NCBI GenBank assembly: GCA_003552785.1
Contig: PUOQ01000031.1
Location: 1 to 11,960, forward strand
Reading direction: 5' to 3'
From: Dehalococcoidia bacterium
Lineage (GTDB): Bacteria > Chloroflexota > Dehalococcoidia > Dehalococcoidales > CSSed11-197
DNA: 11,960 nucleotides
Shown here: one piece after another, positions 1 to 6,812 of the stretch
Numbering within the stretch: the first letter of the stretch is position 1
How the letters are laid out: every line of letters begins with the position of its first letter
The notes under the pieces: model-generated
What the model was told of the DNA's origin: nothing
Database searches by the model: none
Seen by the model: only the letters and a program-made list of their open reading frames with translations
Position numbers and translations under genes: made by a program

Positions 1-1
1 C

Positions 2-379
2 GGCGACAGGATTGCCGATGTAATAGATGATGAAGTAAACGCCATCATCGGGGAAGCATATGAAACTGCCAGCCGTATCTTGAACAAAAACCGTGAAAGG
101 TTAATCCATATTTCCAATTTACTTATGACCAGAGAAGGGCTTGAAGGCGACGAACTTGAAAAGGCCTTCAGTGAACCCTTAAACGCCAAGAAGAAAGCTG
201 CCGCTCTAAAAAAACCGGTAAAAACCACTTCCGGTACAAAAAATAAAACCACAAGAGACAGCAAGGCTAAATCTACCACCACTAAAAAGCCAAACCCTCA
301 AAGTGACACCACTCGAAAAAGAAGAGCCGGATTAAAAAAAGACGATGGTCCGGATTCTTCTAAAGGGAGCAATACATGA
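2..379 (+). CDS. ftsH: ATP-dependent zinc metalloprotease FtsH, C-terminal part (5' end outside window)
   Basis: The reading frame is open from base 2, so the gene begins upstream of the window. FtsH is a membrane-anchored AAA+ zinc protease that degrades misfolded and regulatory proteins. Only the end is present: a helical stretch starting GDRIADVIDDEVNAII, followed by EAYETASRIL, NKNRERL and TREGLEGDELEKAF. This matches the helical C-terminal end of the FtsH peptidase domain (family pattern: EAY..A..IL..NR..L..IA..LLE.E.L.G.EL). The ATPase and HExxH motifs would lie upstream and cannot be checked. After that domain come about 65 residues rich in Lys, Thr and Ser (KKKAAALKKP, STTTKKP, TRKRRAGLKKDD), longer and more basic than a usual FtsH tail and probably disordered. 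An internal TTG at base 80 is not a real start. The stop overlaps the moaE start by 4 bp (ATGA). Confidence 0.85.
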   Translation, partial: GDRIADVIDDEVNAIIGEAYETASRILNKNRERLIHISNLLMTREGLEGDELEKAFSEPLNAKKKAAALKKPVKTTSGTKNKTTRDSKAKSTTTKKPNPQSDTTRKRRAGLKKDDGPDSSKGSNT

Positions 380-780
380 TAGAAATTACAACAACGCCTA
401 TATCACCTGAACACGTAGTTAACCAGACAAGAACCCTTGACAGCGGCTGTGTGGCTACATACGTGGGCCTTATAAGGAATACCAACCTTGATAAACCCGT
501 TGAATATGTAGAGTACAGCGACGAGGGCAATAAAGCAGCCGAAAGGCTTGAATCAATAGTTGCCGAGGCTCAAGAACGCTGGCCCCTCAACGATATGTCC
601 ATAGTTCACCGTATTGGAAGGTTGAATGTAGGTGATATCAACCTGGTGATAGCTGTAGCTGCCGGCCACAGGGGTGAAGCCCTTGAAGCCTGTGGTTTTG
701 CAGTTGATGAATTTAAAGCCAGATTGCCTACTCAAAAAGTAGAGTGTTATCTGGATGGAACAACTAATTCCGCCTTTTAA
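376..780 (+). CDS. moaE: Molybdopterin synthase large (catalytic) subunit MoaE
   Basis: MoaE, with MoaD, transfers sulfur to cyclic pyranopterin monophosphate to form the molybdopterin dithiolene in the cytoplasm. The 134 residues cover the compact MoaE fold. Family landmarks in order are GCVATYVGLIRN (residues 24-35, usually G.FVG.VRN), ERWPL...IVHRIG (68-81), VAAGHRGEALEAC (94-106; HR at 98-99 is the conserved SAHR position) and DEFKARLPTQK (111-121). Lys121 is at the place of the conserved active-site lysine of the family's P.WK motif, though the usual aromatic residue is replaced. The start is ATG in an ATGA overlap with the upstream ftsH stop, with GGGAG 6 bases ahead, so translation is probably coupled. 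The last 17 bp overlap the end of the opposite-strand polyprenyl synthase gene, leaving no room for a private terminator. No moaD is visible here. Confidence 0.9.
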   Translation: MIEITTTPISPEHVVNQTRTLDSGCVATYVGLIRNTNLDKPVEYVEYSDEGNKAAERLESIVAEAQERWPLNDMSIVHRIGRLNVGDINLVIAVAAGHRGEALEACGFAVDEFKARLPTQKVECYLDGTTNSAF

Positions 781-1735
781 CCATGGAATCAGCCAGTGCA
801 TTTAAGGATTCGATGCTGGGGCTGGCAGGCAAATTTTTCAAGTCTTTGCACGCCTCCCGGCTGTAATCCATAGCACCTTGGAGGCATTCATCCATGATTT
901 CTGTTTCTTTTACCATGGCAACCGCTTCATTAATATTGCTTTCTTTGTCGCCTTTGCCTTCAAACAGGCGGCTAACCGGGTTGTCTGCCCTGTATTTTTC
1001 GATTATTTTCAGGGCGGGCAAAGTAACAGTGCCCTGTAACAGGTCAGAGCCTACAGGCTTGCCCAGTTCTTCTTCGGTGCCTATGAAATCAAGCAGGTCA
1101 TCCATTATTTGAAATGCGATTCCCAACTTGAGTCCGTAATTTTTTAATATCTCCACTGCGTCTTCAGGGGCATCACTCAAAACCGCTCCGGTCTCAGTGG
1201 ACATGGCAAAGAGGGAAGCCGTCTTGCCAATAATACGCTTCAAATACTGATCAAAGCCCTGATCAAGATTATAGGCACTAAAACTCTGACGTAATTCACC
1301 GGTTGAAATATTTGCCAATGCTCCGGCAAACAACTTTACCGCTCGAATGCTCTCGGTTTCAGCAGCAAGATGACCGGAACAGGCGAAAAGAAAGTCACCC
1401 AGAACTATAGCTTTGTCGGTTCCCCAGATAGAGTTAACGGTTGGCCGCCCCCGCCTCCGGTCGGCCTTATCAATGGCATCATCATGCACCAGCGTGGATA
1501 CATGCAGAAGCTCAGCAGAAGCAGCCATGGGCAACAGTTTTTCAGGATTATAGTTGAAAAAATTGCCAGCATGAAGTACCAGCAAAGGCCTCAGAAGTTT
1601 GCCTCCACCCAGTATCTGGCTTAACATTGCGCTGGAGTCCGGAAAATCTGTCACTCCGCCCGGATTAAGTTGCGTAAGCATAGCCTTGACTCTTTCAAGG
1701 TCTTCATTTACAGGCCCATAAATTACGTCTTTCAC
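764..1735 (-). CDS. Long-chain polyprenyl diphosphate synthase (heptaprenyl/octaprenyl type)
   Basis: A trans-isoprenyl diphosphate synthase of 323 residues, which condenses isopentenyl diphosphate onto an allylic primer; its product usually becomes the menaquinone side chain. Visible motifs are GGGKLLRP (43-50), the first Asp-rich motif DDAID followed by RRRGRP (85-97), and the second, DDLLD (212-216), followed by GKPVGSDLLQGTVTLPAL, the standard sequence after the second motif. The residues just before the first Asp motif are small (HVSTLVHDD), and bulky aromatics there would stop chain growth early, so a long product is inferred. It could be the HepT-like catalytic half of a two-subunit enzyme or a one-subunit IspB-like enzyme; the sequence does not decide. 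The start is GTG with AGGAGG just upstream. It begins 11 bp after the metG stop, so it is the distal gene of the rsmI-metG operon. Confidence 0.9.
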   Translation of the reverse strand: MKDVIYGPVNEDLERVKAMLTQLNPGGVTDFPDSSAMLSQILGGGKLLRPLLVLHAGNFFNYNPEKLLPMAASAELLHVSTLVHDDAIDKADRRRGRPTVNSIWGTDKAIVLGDFLFACSGHLAAETESIRAVKLFAGALANISTGELRQSFSAYNLDQGFDQYLKRIIGKTASLFAMSTETGAVLSDAPEDAVEILKNYGLKLGIAFQIMDDLLDFIGTEEELGKPVGSDLLQGTVTLPALKIIEKYRADNPVSRLFEGKGDKESNINEAVAMVKETEIMDECLQGAMDYSREACKDLKNLPASPSIESLNALADSMVKRRN

Positions 1736-1746
1736 ACAACCTCCTG

Positions 1747-3414
1747 CTAAATACCCAGCCGGCTGGTTTCTTCTTCTACAACCGAATTATCAAGTTTAAC
1801 AAACAGCGGCTCAGGCGGCTGCAACTCTTGCCCTGGCCTGACTTGCTCCGGCTTCCATCCATAATCTTCAATTTTACCAGAGTACCCCAAATACTGGTGT
1901 AGTTTTTGGGAACTGAAGGGCAAAAAGGGATACAACGCAGTCTTTAAAGTATCAATCACGCAAAGAGCTACATAAAGGGAAGTAGCCGCTTTGGCTTTGT
2001 CGTTTTTCATTTCTTTCCAGGGGGATTTTACTTCAAGATAACGGTTGGCTTCTCCCGCCAGTGTCATTGCAGACCGGATAGCTTCCCTGAAACGGCATGA
2101 GTAAAGCATCTCGTCCACTTTATAAAAAGTGCGCCTTGTATTGTCAAGCAGGGTTTTATCAGCCTCATCCATACCCCCGGGATGTGGAACCTGTCCATCA
2201 TAATTACGGTATACAATGGTTAAAACTCTCTGTACGAGGTTACCATAAGTAGCTACCAGTTCATCATTATTGCGGCGCACAAATTCACGCCAGGAAAAAT
2301 CGGTATCGGAAGTCTCGGGCATATTTACACTGAGCAGATACCGCAATGGGTCCGGATGATAGCGCGAAAGATAATCCGGCAGCCAAACCGCCCAGTTACG
2401 CGAACTCGAAAGCTTTCTGCCCTCAATTGTAAGGTACTCATTTGCTGGAACATCATAGGGCAGATTCAGGCCCTCATAACCCATTAACATCGCCGGCCAG
2501 ATTATTGTATGAAAGGGAATATTGTCCTTGCCAATAAAATAGTAGCTTTTGGCAGTTTCACCCTGCCAGAGATCCCTCCATTTTTCCGGCTCACCTTTAT
2601 TTGCAGCCCATTCTTTGGCCGCGGAAAGATAACCTATGACAGCCTCAAACCATACATAAATGCGCTTGCCGGGGTAGCCCTCAATCGGCAACGGAATACC
2701 CCAATCTATATCCCGTGTAATGGCCCGGTCCTTCAACCCATTCTCAAGATAACTCAGGGTAAACCGGTATACATTCGGACGCCATAACTTTTCCCTGGTC
2801 TTTACCCATTCAATAAGCCTGTCCTGAAAAGCGGAAAGGCGCAGAAAAAAATGCTGTGATTCTTTGAATTCCGGGCTGTTGCCACATAGCCCGCAACGGG
2901 GGCTTTTCAAATCTACCGGGTTTAAAGGCTGGCCACACTTGTCACACTGATCGCCCCGTGCCCCATCGTATTCACAATCGGGACAAGTTCCTTCAATATA
3001 GCGGTCGGGCAAATAACGCTTACACCTTGAGCACCATGGCTGCAAAACAGTATCTTTATAGATATCACCCTGATTATACAGCTTAAGAAAAATGTCCTGT
3101 GAAACTTCGGCGTGGTTGGCAGTATCTGTATGTGTAAATAAATCAAATGAAATTCCCAGCTTTTCCCAGCAATCAAGAAAAGTGCGGTGGTACTTTTCTG
3201 CTACCTCTGATGGAGAGCAACCTTCCCGTTCTGCAGTAATAGTAATGGGAGTGCCATGCATATCAGACCCGGTAACCATGAGCACCTCGTTACCCTTAAC
3301 CCGGTGGTAACGGGCAAAAATATCCGGAGGCAAATAAGCCCCGGCTATTTGTCCCAGATGAAGATGACTATTGGCATAAGGCCAGGCTACACCGATATAA
3401 ATACGTTCTGTCAT
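1747..3414 (-). CDS. metG: Methionyl-tRNA synthetase, two-zinc-knuckle type without C-terminal tRNA-binding domain
   Basis: Class I synthetase that charges tRNA-Met with methionine in the cytoplasm. The 555 residues run from the Rossmann fold (PYANSHLHLGQ, 12-22; HLGQ at 19-22 is the HIGH-type signature with Gln in last place) through the connective domain to the KMSKS equivalent KLSSS (334-338) and a helical anticodon-binding domain with the family pattern TDTDFSWREFVRRNNDEL. The connective domain holds two complete Cys4 knuckles, C128/C131/C144/C147 and C157/C160/C174/C177. This is the E. coli/archaeal type, not the single-knuckle Bacillus type. The protein stops after VVEEETSRLG and lacks the EMAP-II-like domain that many MetRS carry. 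The start is ATG, fixed by the N-terminal match. No purine-rich ribosome binding site lies within 15 bases upstream, unlike the neighbouring genes. There are 77 bp between it and the upstream small gene and 11 bp before the polyprenyl synthase gene. Confidence 0.95.
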   Translation of the reverse strand: MTERIYIGVAWPYANSHLHLGQIAGAYLPPDIFARYHRVKGNEVLMVTGSDMHGTPITITAEREGCSPSEVAEKYHRTFLDCWEKLGISFDLFTHTDTANHAEVSQDIFLKLYNQGDIYKDTVLQPWCSRCKRYLPDRYIEGTCPDCEYDGARGDQCDKCGQPLNPVDLKSPRCGLCGNSPEFKESQHFFLRLSAFQDRLIEWVKTREKLWRPNVYRFTLSYLENGLKDRAITRDIDWGIPLPIEGYPGKRIYVWFEAVIGYLSAAKEWAANKGEPEKWRDLWQGETAKSYYFIGKDNIPFHTIIWPAMLMGYEGLNLPYDVPANEYLTIEGRKLSSSRNWAVWLPDYLSRYHPDPLRYLLSVNMPETSDTDFSWREFVRRNNDELVATYGNLVQRVLTIVYRNYDGQVPHPGGMDEADKTLLDNTRRTFYKVDEMLYSCRFREAIRSAMTLAGEANRYLEVKSPWKEMKNDKAKAATSLYVALCVIDTLKTALYPFLPFSSQKLHQYLGYSGKIEDYGWKPEQVRPGQELQPPEPLFVKLDNSVVEEETSRLGI

Positions 3415-3491
3415 TAATAAAATAGCCAGCTTATTTAAAATAATCGCAATGAAAGAGAAGAACCTTTAAAAGGTATCTGTTTTATCACGTG

Positions 3492-3728
3492 TTATTCCTG
3501 GCCTACCTCCGGTTCTGGTAAGAATGTTAGAATGTTTTCGCCTTTCTCCCTTTTGTAATGGGCATAACCCTTTTTAATGGCGCAGGCAGTGCAATAATAA
3601 ACCGATTTTCCGTTATCCACTTCTTTACCCTCTTCCTCGTCAACTACCAAGTATCTTTCCGGGTACGGAATGTTTTGAGAGCACTGGCCACACTTTACAT
3701 TGCCCAGTGAAATACAACCCCTTCGCAT
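3492..3728 (-). CDS. Small four-cysteine (zinc-ribbon-like) protein of unknown function
   Basis: A 78-residue protein not recognised as a named family. It has CGQC (C13, C16) and CTAC (C46, C49), separated by an acidic, Lys/Val-rich stretch with DEEEGKEV. Two CxxC pairs about 30 residues apart suggest a single zinc ribbon. The tail is charged (HYKREKGENILTFLPEPE). The ATG start has AAAGGAG upstream, but at about 12 bases, which is long; a start at a downstream non-ATG codon is possible. It lies 27 bp after rsmI and before metG, a slot that in Bacillus holds abrB. Its role might be translation-linked or regulatory, but that is inferred from position only. It is very likely a real gene, given its operon position and paired cysteines. 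Confidence 0.75.
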   Translation of the reverse strand: MRRGCISLGNVKCGQCSQNIPYPERYLVVDEEEGKEVDNGKSVYYCTACAIKKGYAHYKREKGENILTFLPEPEVGQE

Positions 3729-3755
3729 ATTTATTTATTACTCCTTTCGAAAATG

Positions 3756-4580
3756 CTAATCTTTGCTATTTATATCCAGCCAGGCCTGATACACAGTTCG
3801 CCGGCTCAAGCCCGTTCTACGAGTAAGCCTCATAACCGCATCCCTGGCGCCCGTGCCGGATTCTTTCATTTCTTTAAGTTGCCTGATATCCTCATCGGTA
3901 AGCCCTGATGGTTCCGGTTCTTTGCAACCTTCAATCACCAGAGTAAATTCACCCTTTGGCGCACTGAAATACTCCAACGCCTGGCTCACTCGCCCACGAA
4001 AAACTTCTTCGTAGATTTTGGTCATCTCCCTGGCGATGGCAATGCGCCTGTCGCCCAGCACCGCCATTATATCATTTAGTGAGCTTATTAGCCTATGCGG
4101 AGCCTCAAACAAAACAATAGAACCCGGCTCAAAAGCTACCGACTCTAAAGCAAGCCGCCTTTCTTTTTTCTTACGGGGTAAAAATCCCAGATAACAAAAC
4201 CTGTCTGTCGGCAAGCCCGATACTGCAACAGCGCCTGTAACGGCCGAAGCCCCGGGTACAGGAAGCACCCTTATTCCCCGCTCGACAGCTTTTACCACCA
4301 GTTCATAGCCCGGATCTGAAATCCCGGGCATACCGGCTTCGGAAACAAGGGCAACATCAAACTTTTCCAGATGGTTTAAAATATATTCTTCTCTGGCGTG
4401 TTTACTGTGATCGTTAAAGCTGATTAAAGGAGTAGAAATATTGTACTTTTTTAGCATTTGCCTGGTTTTACGGGTGTCTTCGGCTGCAATCAATCCTGCT
4501 TCTCCGAGAATACGAAGAGCTCTTAATGTTATGTCTTCGAGGTTACCTATAGGAGTTGCGACCAGATAAAGGCAGTGCAC
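3756..4580 (-). CDS. rsmI: 16S rRNA (cytidine(1402)-2'-O)-methyltransferase RsmI
   Basis: RsmI uses S-adenosylmethionine to 2'-O-methylate C1402 in the decoding centre of 16S rRNA. Family landmarks are LYLVATPIGNLEDITLRAL at the N-terminus, AEDTRKTRQML, ISFNDHS, VSEAGMPGISDPGYELV, LPVPGASAVTGAVAVSGLPTDRF, GFLPRKKKER, FEAPHRL and AREMTKIYEEVFRG. A C-terminal helical segment (DAVMRLTRRTGLSRRTVY) resembles the usual end of the protein. The VSEAGMPG loop departs from the commoner VSDAGTPG. A TTG at 4592 would add four residues, but it lies across the GGAGG at 4586-4590. The GTG at 4578-4580 sits 5 bases past that GGAGG and directly before the conserved N-terminus, so it is chosen, giving 274 residues. 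This is the first gene of the minus-strand operon, with metG downstream as in Bacillus (yabC-abrB-metS). Confidence 0.93.
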   Translation of the reverse strand: MHCLYLVATPIGNLEDITLRALRILGEAGLIAAEDTRKTRQMLKKYNISTPLISFNDHSKHAREEYILNHLEKFDVALVSEAGMPGISDPGYELVVKAVERGIRVLPVPGASAVTGAVAVSGLPTDRFCYLGFLPRKKKERRLALESVAFEPGSIVLFEAPHRLISSLNDIMAVLGDRRIAIAREMTKIYEEVFRGRVSQALEYFSAPKGEFTLVIEGCKEPEPSGLTDEDIRQLKEMKESGTGARDAVMRLTRRTGLSRRTVYQAWLDINSKD

Positions 4581-4599
4581 CAAAGCCTCCAAAAGTATA

Positions 4600-4629
4600 A
4601 TTATAACTTACTGCGTATTAAGCGTCTAA
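4600..4629 (-). promoter_or_regulatory. Candidate promoter of the rsmI operon
   Basis: On the minus strand a perfect -10 TATAAT lies at 4605-4600. The best -35 is poor (TTAGAC, 18 bases upstream). The implied 5' leader to the rsmI ribosome binding site is only a few bases. An identical 11-bp block, ATTATAACTTA on the plus strand, occurs at 4600-4610 and again at 4669-4679, so a second, distal minus-strand -10 exists. Its possible -35, TTTACA (4699-4694), is 19 bases away. Which one works cannot be read from sequence. Confidence 0.4.
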
Positions 4630-4717
4630 CAAAAAACTTTTCCAATAATCCAAATATTATTATCCTCCATTATAACTTAATATAATCACTTTATGTAAAG
4701 GTTAAGCGTAATTTTGC

Positions 4718-4747
4718 TTGACTAAAAGCTTGTAATTCTGATATAGT
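4718..4747 (+). promoter_or_regulatory. Sigma-A type promoter of the GuaB3-type gene
   Basis: A -35 TTGACT (4718-4723) and a -10 TATAGT (4742-4747) are separated by 18 bases. Each box differs from consensus by one base. Transcription would start near 4754, leaving a leader of about 20 bases that holds only the GGAGGAG ribosome binding site (4761-4767) before the ATG at 4775. There is no space for a riboswitch in that leader. Confidence 0.7.
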
Positions 4748-4774
4748 CCTTGGTTAATAAGGAGGAGTAACCCA

Positions 4775-5926
4775 ATGACTAACCCCCACTTTAAAGAACT
4801 TCGTCACGCATATGGTTTTGATGATGTAGCCATTGTTCCCGGTGATGTAACCATCAATCCGGAGCAAACCAGTGTCGAACTCAAAATCGGCAACATCACT
4901 TTAGATATCCCCATATTAGCCGCCGCCATGGATGGCGTTACCGATGTTAAAGCTGCCATATCCATGGGCAAGCTCGGCGGCCTTGCCGTTCTTAATCTAG
5001 AGGGAATACACACCCGTTACGAAAACCCGGATAAGGTGCTGGAAGAAATTACAAGCGCCCCCCAGGCTAATGTTACAGGTGTATTGCAGAAACTTTACAG
5101 TGCACCAATTCAGGACGATCTGGTTGCTGAAAGGGTGAGAGAAATTAAAAAAGGTGGAGTGGCATGCGGTGTTTCAGTGACCCCGGCAAATACCAAGCGG
5201 CTGGCGCCGATTGTCGCTGAAGCCGGTGCCGATATACTGTTTGTTCAATCTACAGTTACCACGGCCAGGCACGTTTCCAGGAGTACTCGCGGTCTTATTT
5301 TTGAGGAGTTATGTAAATCTTTAGGTATTCCAGTGGTTGTCGGAAACTGCGTCAGCTATAGCGCATGCCTTTCATTAATGAAAACAGGCGTCAGTGGCGT
5401 AATGGTAGGCGTAGGCCCCGGTGCAGCCTGTACTTCAAGAAGCGTCCTGGGTATAGGTGTACCTCAAATTACAGCTACCATGGACTCTGCTGCAGCCAGA
5501 GACGCATATTACGAAGAAACTGGGCGCTATGTACCCATAATCACTGATGGGGGCTTCCACCGGGGTGGCGAAATATGTAAAGCTATAGCCGCAGGGGCTG
5601 ATGGTGTAATGCTGGGCTCTGTTTTTGCCCAGGCTGAGGATTCACCTGGAAAGGGTTACCACTGGGGCATGTCTCATCCACACCCCGCCCTGCCAAGGGG
5701 CACCCGAATTAAAGTAGGCACTACCGGCACACTTGAACAAATCCTTTACGGACCAACCTCAGTAACTGACGGTTCACAAAATCTGGTGGGTGCACTAAAA
5801 ACAGCCATGGGCCTGTGCGGTGCCAGTGATATCTCCGAGATGCATAACGCTGACATGGTAATTGCCCCATCAATCGTCACAGAGGGTAAATTCTGGCAGT
5901 TCGCCCAGGGGCAGGTTTCAAAATAA
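4775..5926 (+). CDS. guaB3: IMP dehydrogenase family protein, GuaB3 type (no CBS domains)
   Basis: A TIM-barrel member of the IMPDH/GMP reductase family with 383 residues. The two CBS domains found in most IMPDHs (about 485 residues) are absent: the chain runs from NVTGVLQ straight into VSVTPANTKRLAPIVAEAGAD. The active-site loop GPGAACTSR (214-222) keeps the catalytic cysteine, Cys219. Further family motifs are AAAMDGVTD (49-57), VGNCVS (189-194), DGGFHRGGEICKAIAAGADGVMLGS (258-282) and the flap-side segment around HPHPALPRGTRIKVG. The spacing and wording match GuaB3 proteins known from cyanobacteria and actinobacteria rather than canonical GuaB. Whether it oxidises IMP to XMP or reduces GMP is not settled by sequence; keeping the cysteine argues for a working nucleotide enzyme. 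It has its own promoter, a strong ribosome binding site and an intrinsic terminator, so it appears monocistronic. A separate canonical guaB elsewhere is likely but unseen. Confidence 0.85.
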   Translation: MTNPHFKELRHAYGFDDVAIVPGDVTINPEQTSVELKIGNITLDIPILAAAMDGVTDVKAAISMGKLGGLAVLNLEGIHTRYENPDKVLEEITSAPQANVTGVLQKLYSAPIQDDLVAERVREIKKGGVACGVSVTPANTKRLAPIVAEAGADILFVQSTVTTARHVSRSTRGLIFEELCKSLGIPVVVGNCVSYSACLSLMKTGVSGVMVGVGPGAACTSRSVLGIGVPQITATMDSAAARDAYYEETGRYVPIITDGGFHRGGEICKAIAAGADGVMLGSVFAQAEDSPGKGYHWGMSHPHPALPRGTRIKVGTTGTLEQILYGPTSVTDGSQNLVGALKTAMGLCGASDISEMHNADMVIAPSIVTEGKFWQFAQGQVSK

Positions 5927-5953
5927 ACCCGGATAGTTTACAATTACTATATT

Positions 5954-5981
5954 CTTGATCCTGTAAACTTGATCCTGTAAA
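5954..5981. repeat. Tandem duplication of a 14-bp unit
   Basis: CTTGATCCTGTAAA occurs twice head to tail (5954-5967 and 5968-5981). The second copy supplies the outer left arm of the adjoining terminator hairpin. It looks like local slippage after the guaB3 stop codon. Confidence 0.85.
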
Positions 5982-6020
5982 AAAGACCGGCAACCAAGCC
6001 GGTCTTTTTTACAGGTTTTT
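5974..6020. terminator. Bidirectional intrinsic terminator between convergent genes
   Basis: The left arm at 5974-5991 (CCTGTAAAAAAGACCGGC) and right arm at 5998-6015 are perfect 18-base complements around a 6-base loop. The GC-rich inner part (GACCGGC/GCCGGTC) is followed by a T run in the plus direction, and by the complementary T run (the AAAAAA in the left arm) in the minus direction. It therefore can stop both the guaB3 transcript and the convergent gene whose stop codon lies at 6030. Confidence 0.9.
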
Positions 6021-6029
6021 TACCGTTTG

Positions 6030-6812
6030 CTACTGCCCATCAGGCTCCTCATCATCATCTTCATCCGGATAGGGCTCACCGGAACTTCCGGATTGTGGAG
6101 CTTCATTTGCAGGAATAACAGGGGTGAGCCTTATTTTCTTACGCTTCTTTGCCAGATCAAGACTGTCTATAACACCGCGAAACTTGTTTATCAAAGAAGG
6201 ATTAACACTATCCACATCTACCATCACGCCATCGATACCATAATCCCACATATCTGAAAGTTCCTGCGGCCCGATATTTGAGCCGACATGTACAACGAGT
6301 GGCTTAGAAATTGCCAGGGCCATCCTCTGGCAAAGGACATAGCTTTCAAGTGTTAAGCGGCATGGCTGCCCCTCACTCCGTGCTACCATAATTGCATCCA
6401 CTGGAAGATCATCCAGAAACTTGAGATATTTGTCTTCAATATTCGGCTCAACAACAAGCACTTTTCCTTCTTTGGCATTCTTTAATAGCGTCATGTCGGT
6501 ATCCATAACCAGCACATTAAAGTCACTTTTACATTCCGGATTGTTGCCCAACCAGCAACCAATGGGGGTTTTATTTTTGCCCTTTTCACTGCCCAGCTGT
6601 TTAATAATCTTGTCGGCAACTTCCTCCTGATGTGTATCAATAAAAACAGCGTCGGCGCCTTTTACCAGAGACACAACTTTTCTGGCCTCACCACCAACCC
6701 TGGCTATCAGCACCGGTTTGGGCCTGGGTGAGTCTACATTAACACCCGTAAAACCCATCGGGGCAGGTTCAAGTCTGGCAGCTATTCTAAGTTTGGTTAC
6801 AAGATTACTCAC
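6030..6812 (-). CDS. Conserved-looking barrel-like protein of unknown function with acidic tail
   Basis: A 260-residue protein with no family I can name with confidence. It alternates hydrophobic strands and helices in a TIM-barrel-like order: PVLIARVGG (33-41), ADAVFIDTH (53-61), IGCWLGN (84-90), FNVLVMDTD (98-106), GKVLVVEPN (116-124), VDAIMVARSEGQP (138-150), KPLVVHVGSNIGPQEL (170-185) and GIDGVMVDVDS (192-202). The GIDGVMVD ending and the preceding helix look like aldolase/phosphate-binding barrels, but no catalytic signature is clear. It has no signal peptide or membrane segment, so it should be cytoplasmic. The last 25 residues are Pro/Gly/Asp/Glu-rich (PYPDEDDDEEPDG) and probably disordered. 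The start is GTG with AAAGGAAG close upstream. It is convergent with guaB3, shares its terminator, and appears to be a single-gene unit. Confidence 0.8.
   Translation of the reverse strand: MSNLVTKLRIAARLEPAPMGFTGVNVDSPRPKPVLIARVGGEARKVVSLVKGADAVFIDTHQEEVADKIIKQLGSEKGKNKTPIGCWLGNNPECKSDFNVLVMDTDMTLLKNAKEGKVLVVEPNIEDKYLKFLDDLPVDAIMVARSEGQPCRLTLESYVLCQRMALAISKPLVVHVGSNIGPQELSDMWDYGIDGVMVDVDSVNPSLINKFRGVIDSLDLAKKRKKIRLTPVIPANEAPQSGSSGEPYPDEDDDEEPDGQ

Noticed and set aside
3458..3475. Palindrome ACCTTTAAAAGGT between the Cys4 gene and metG, considered as a terminator or operator
   Set aside because: The arms are only 6 bp, AT-rich, with a 1-base centre and no T run, so it could be chance.
4581..4592. 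TTG start at 4592 for rsmI
   Set aside because: It lies across the GGAGG site; the GTG at 4580 has proper spacing and begins at the conserved N-terminus.
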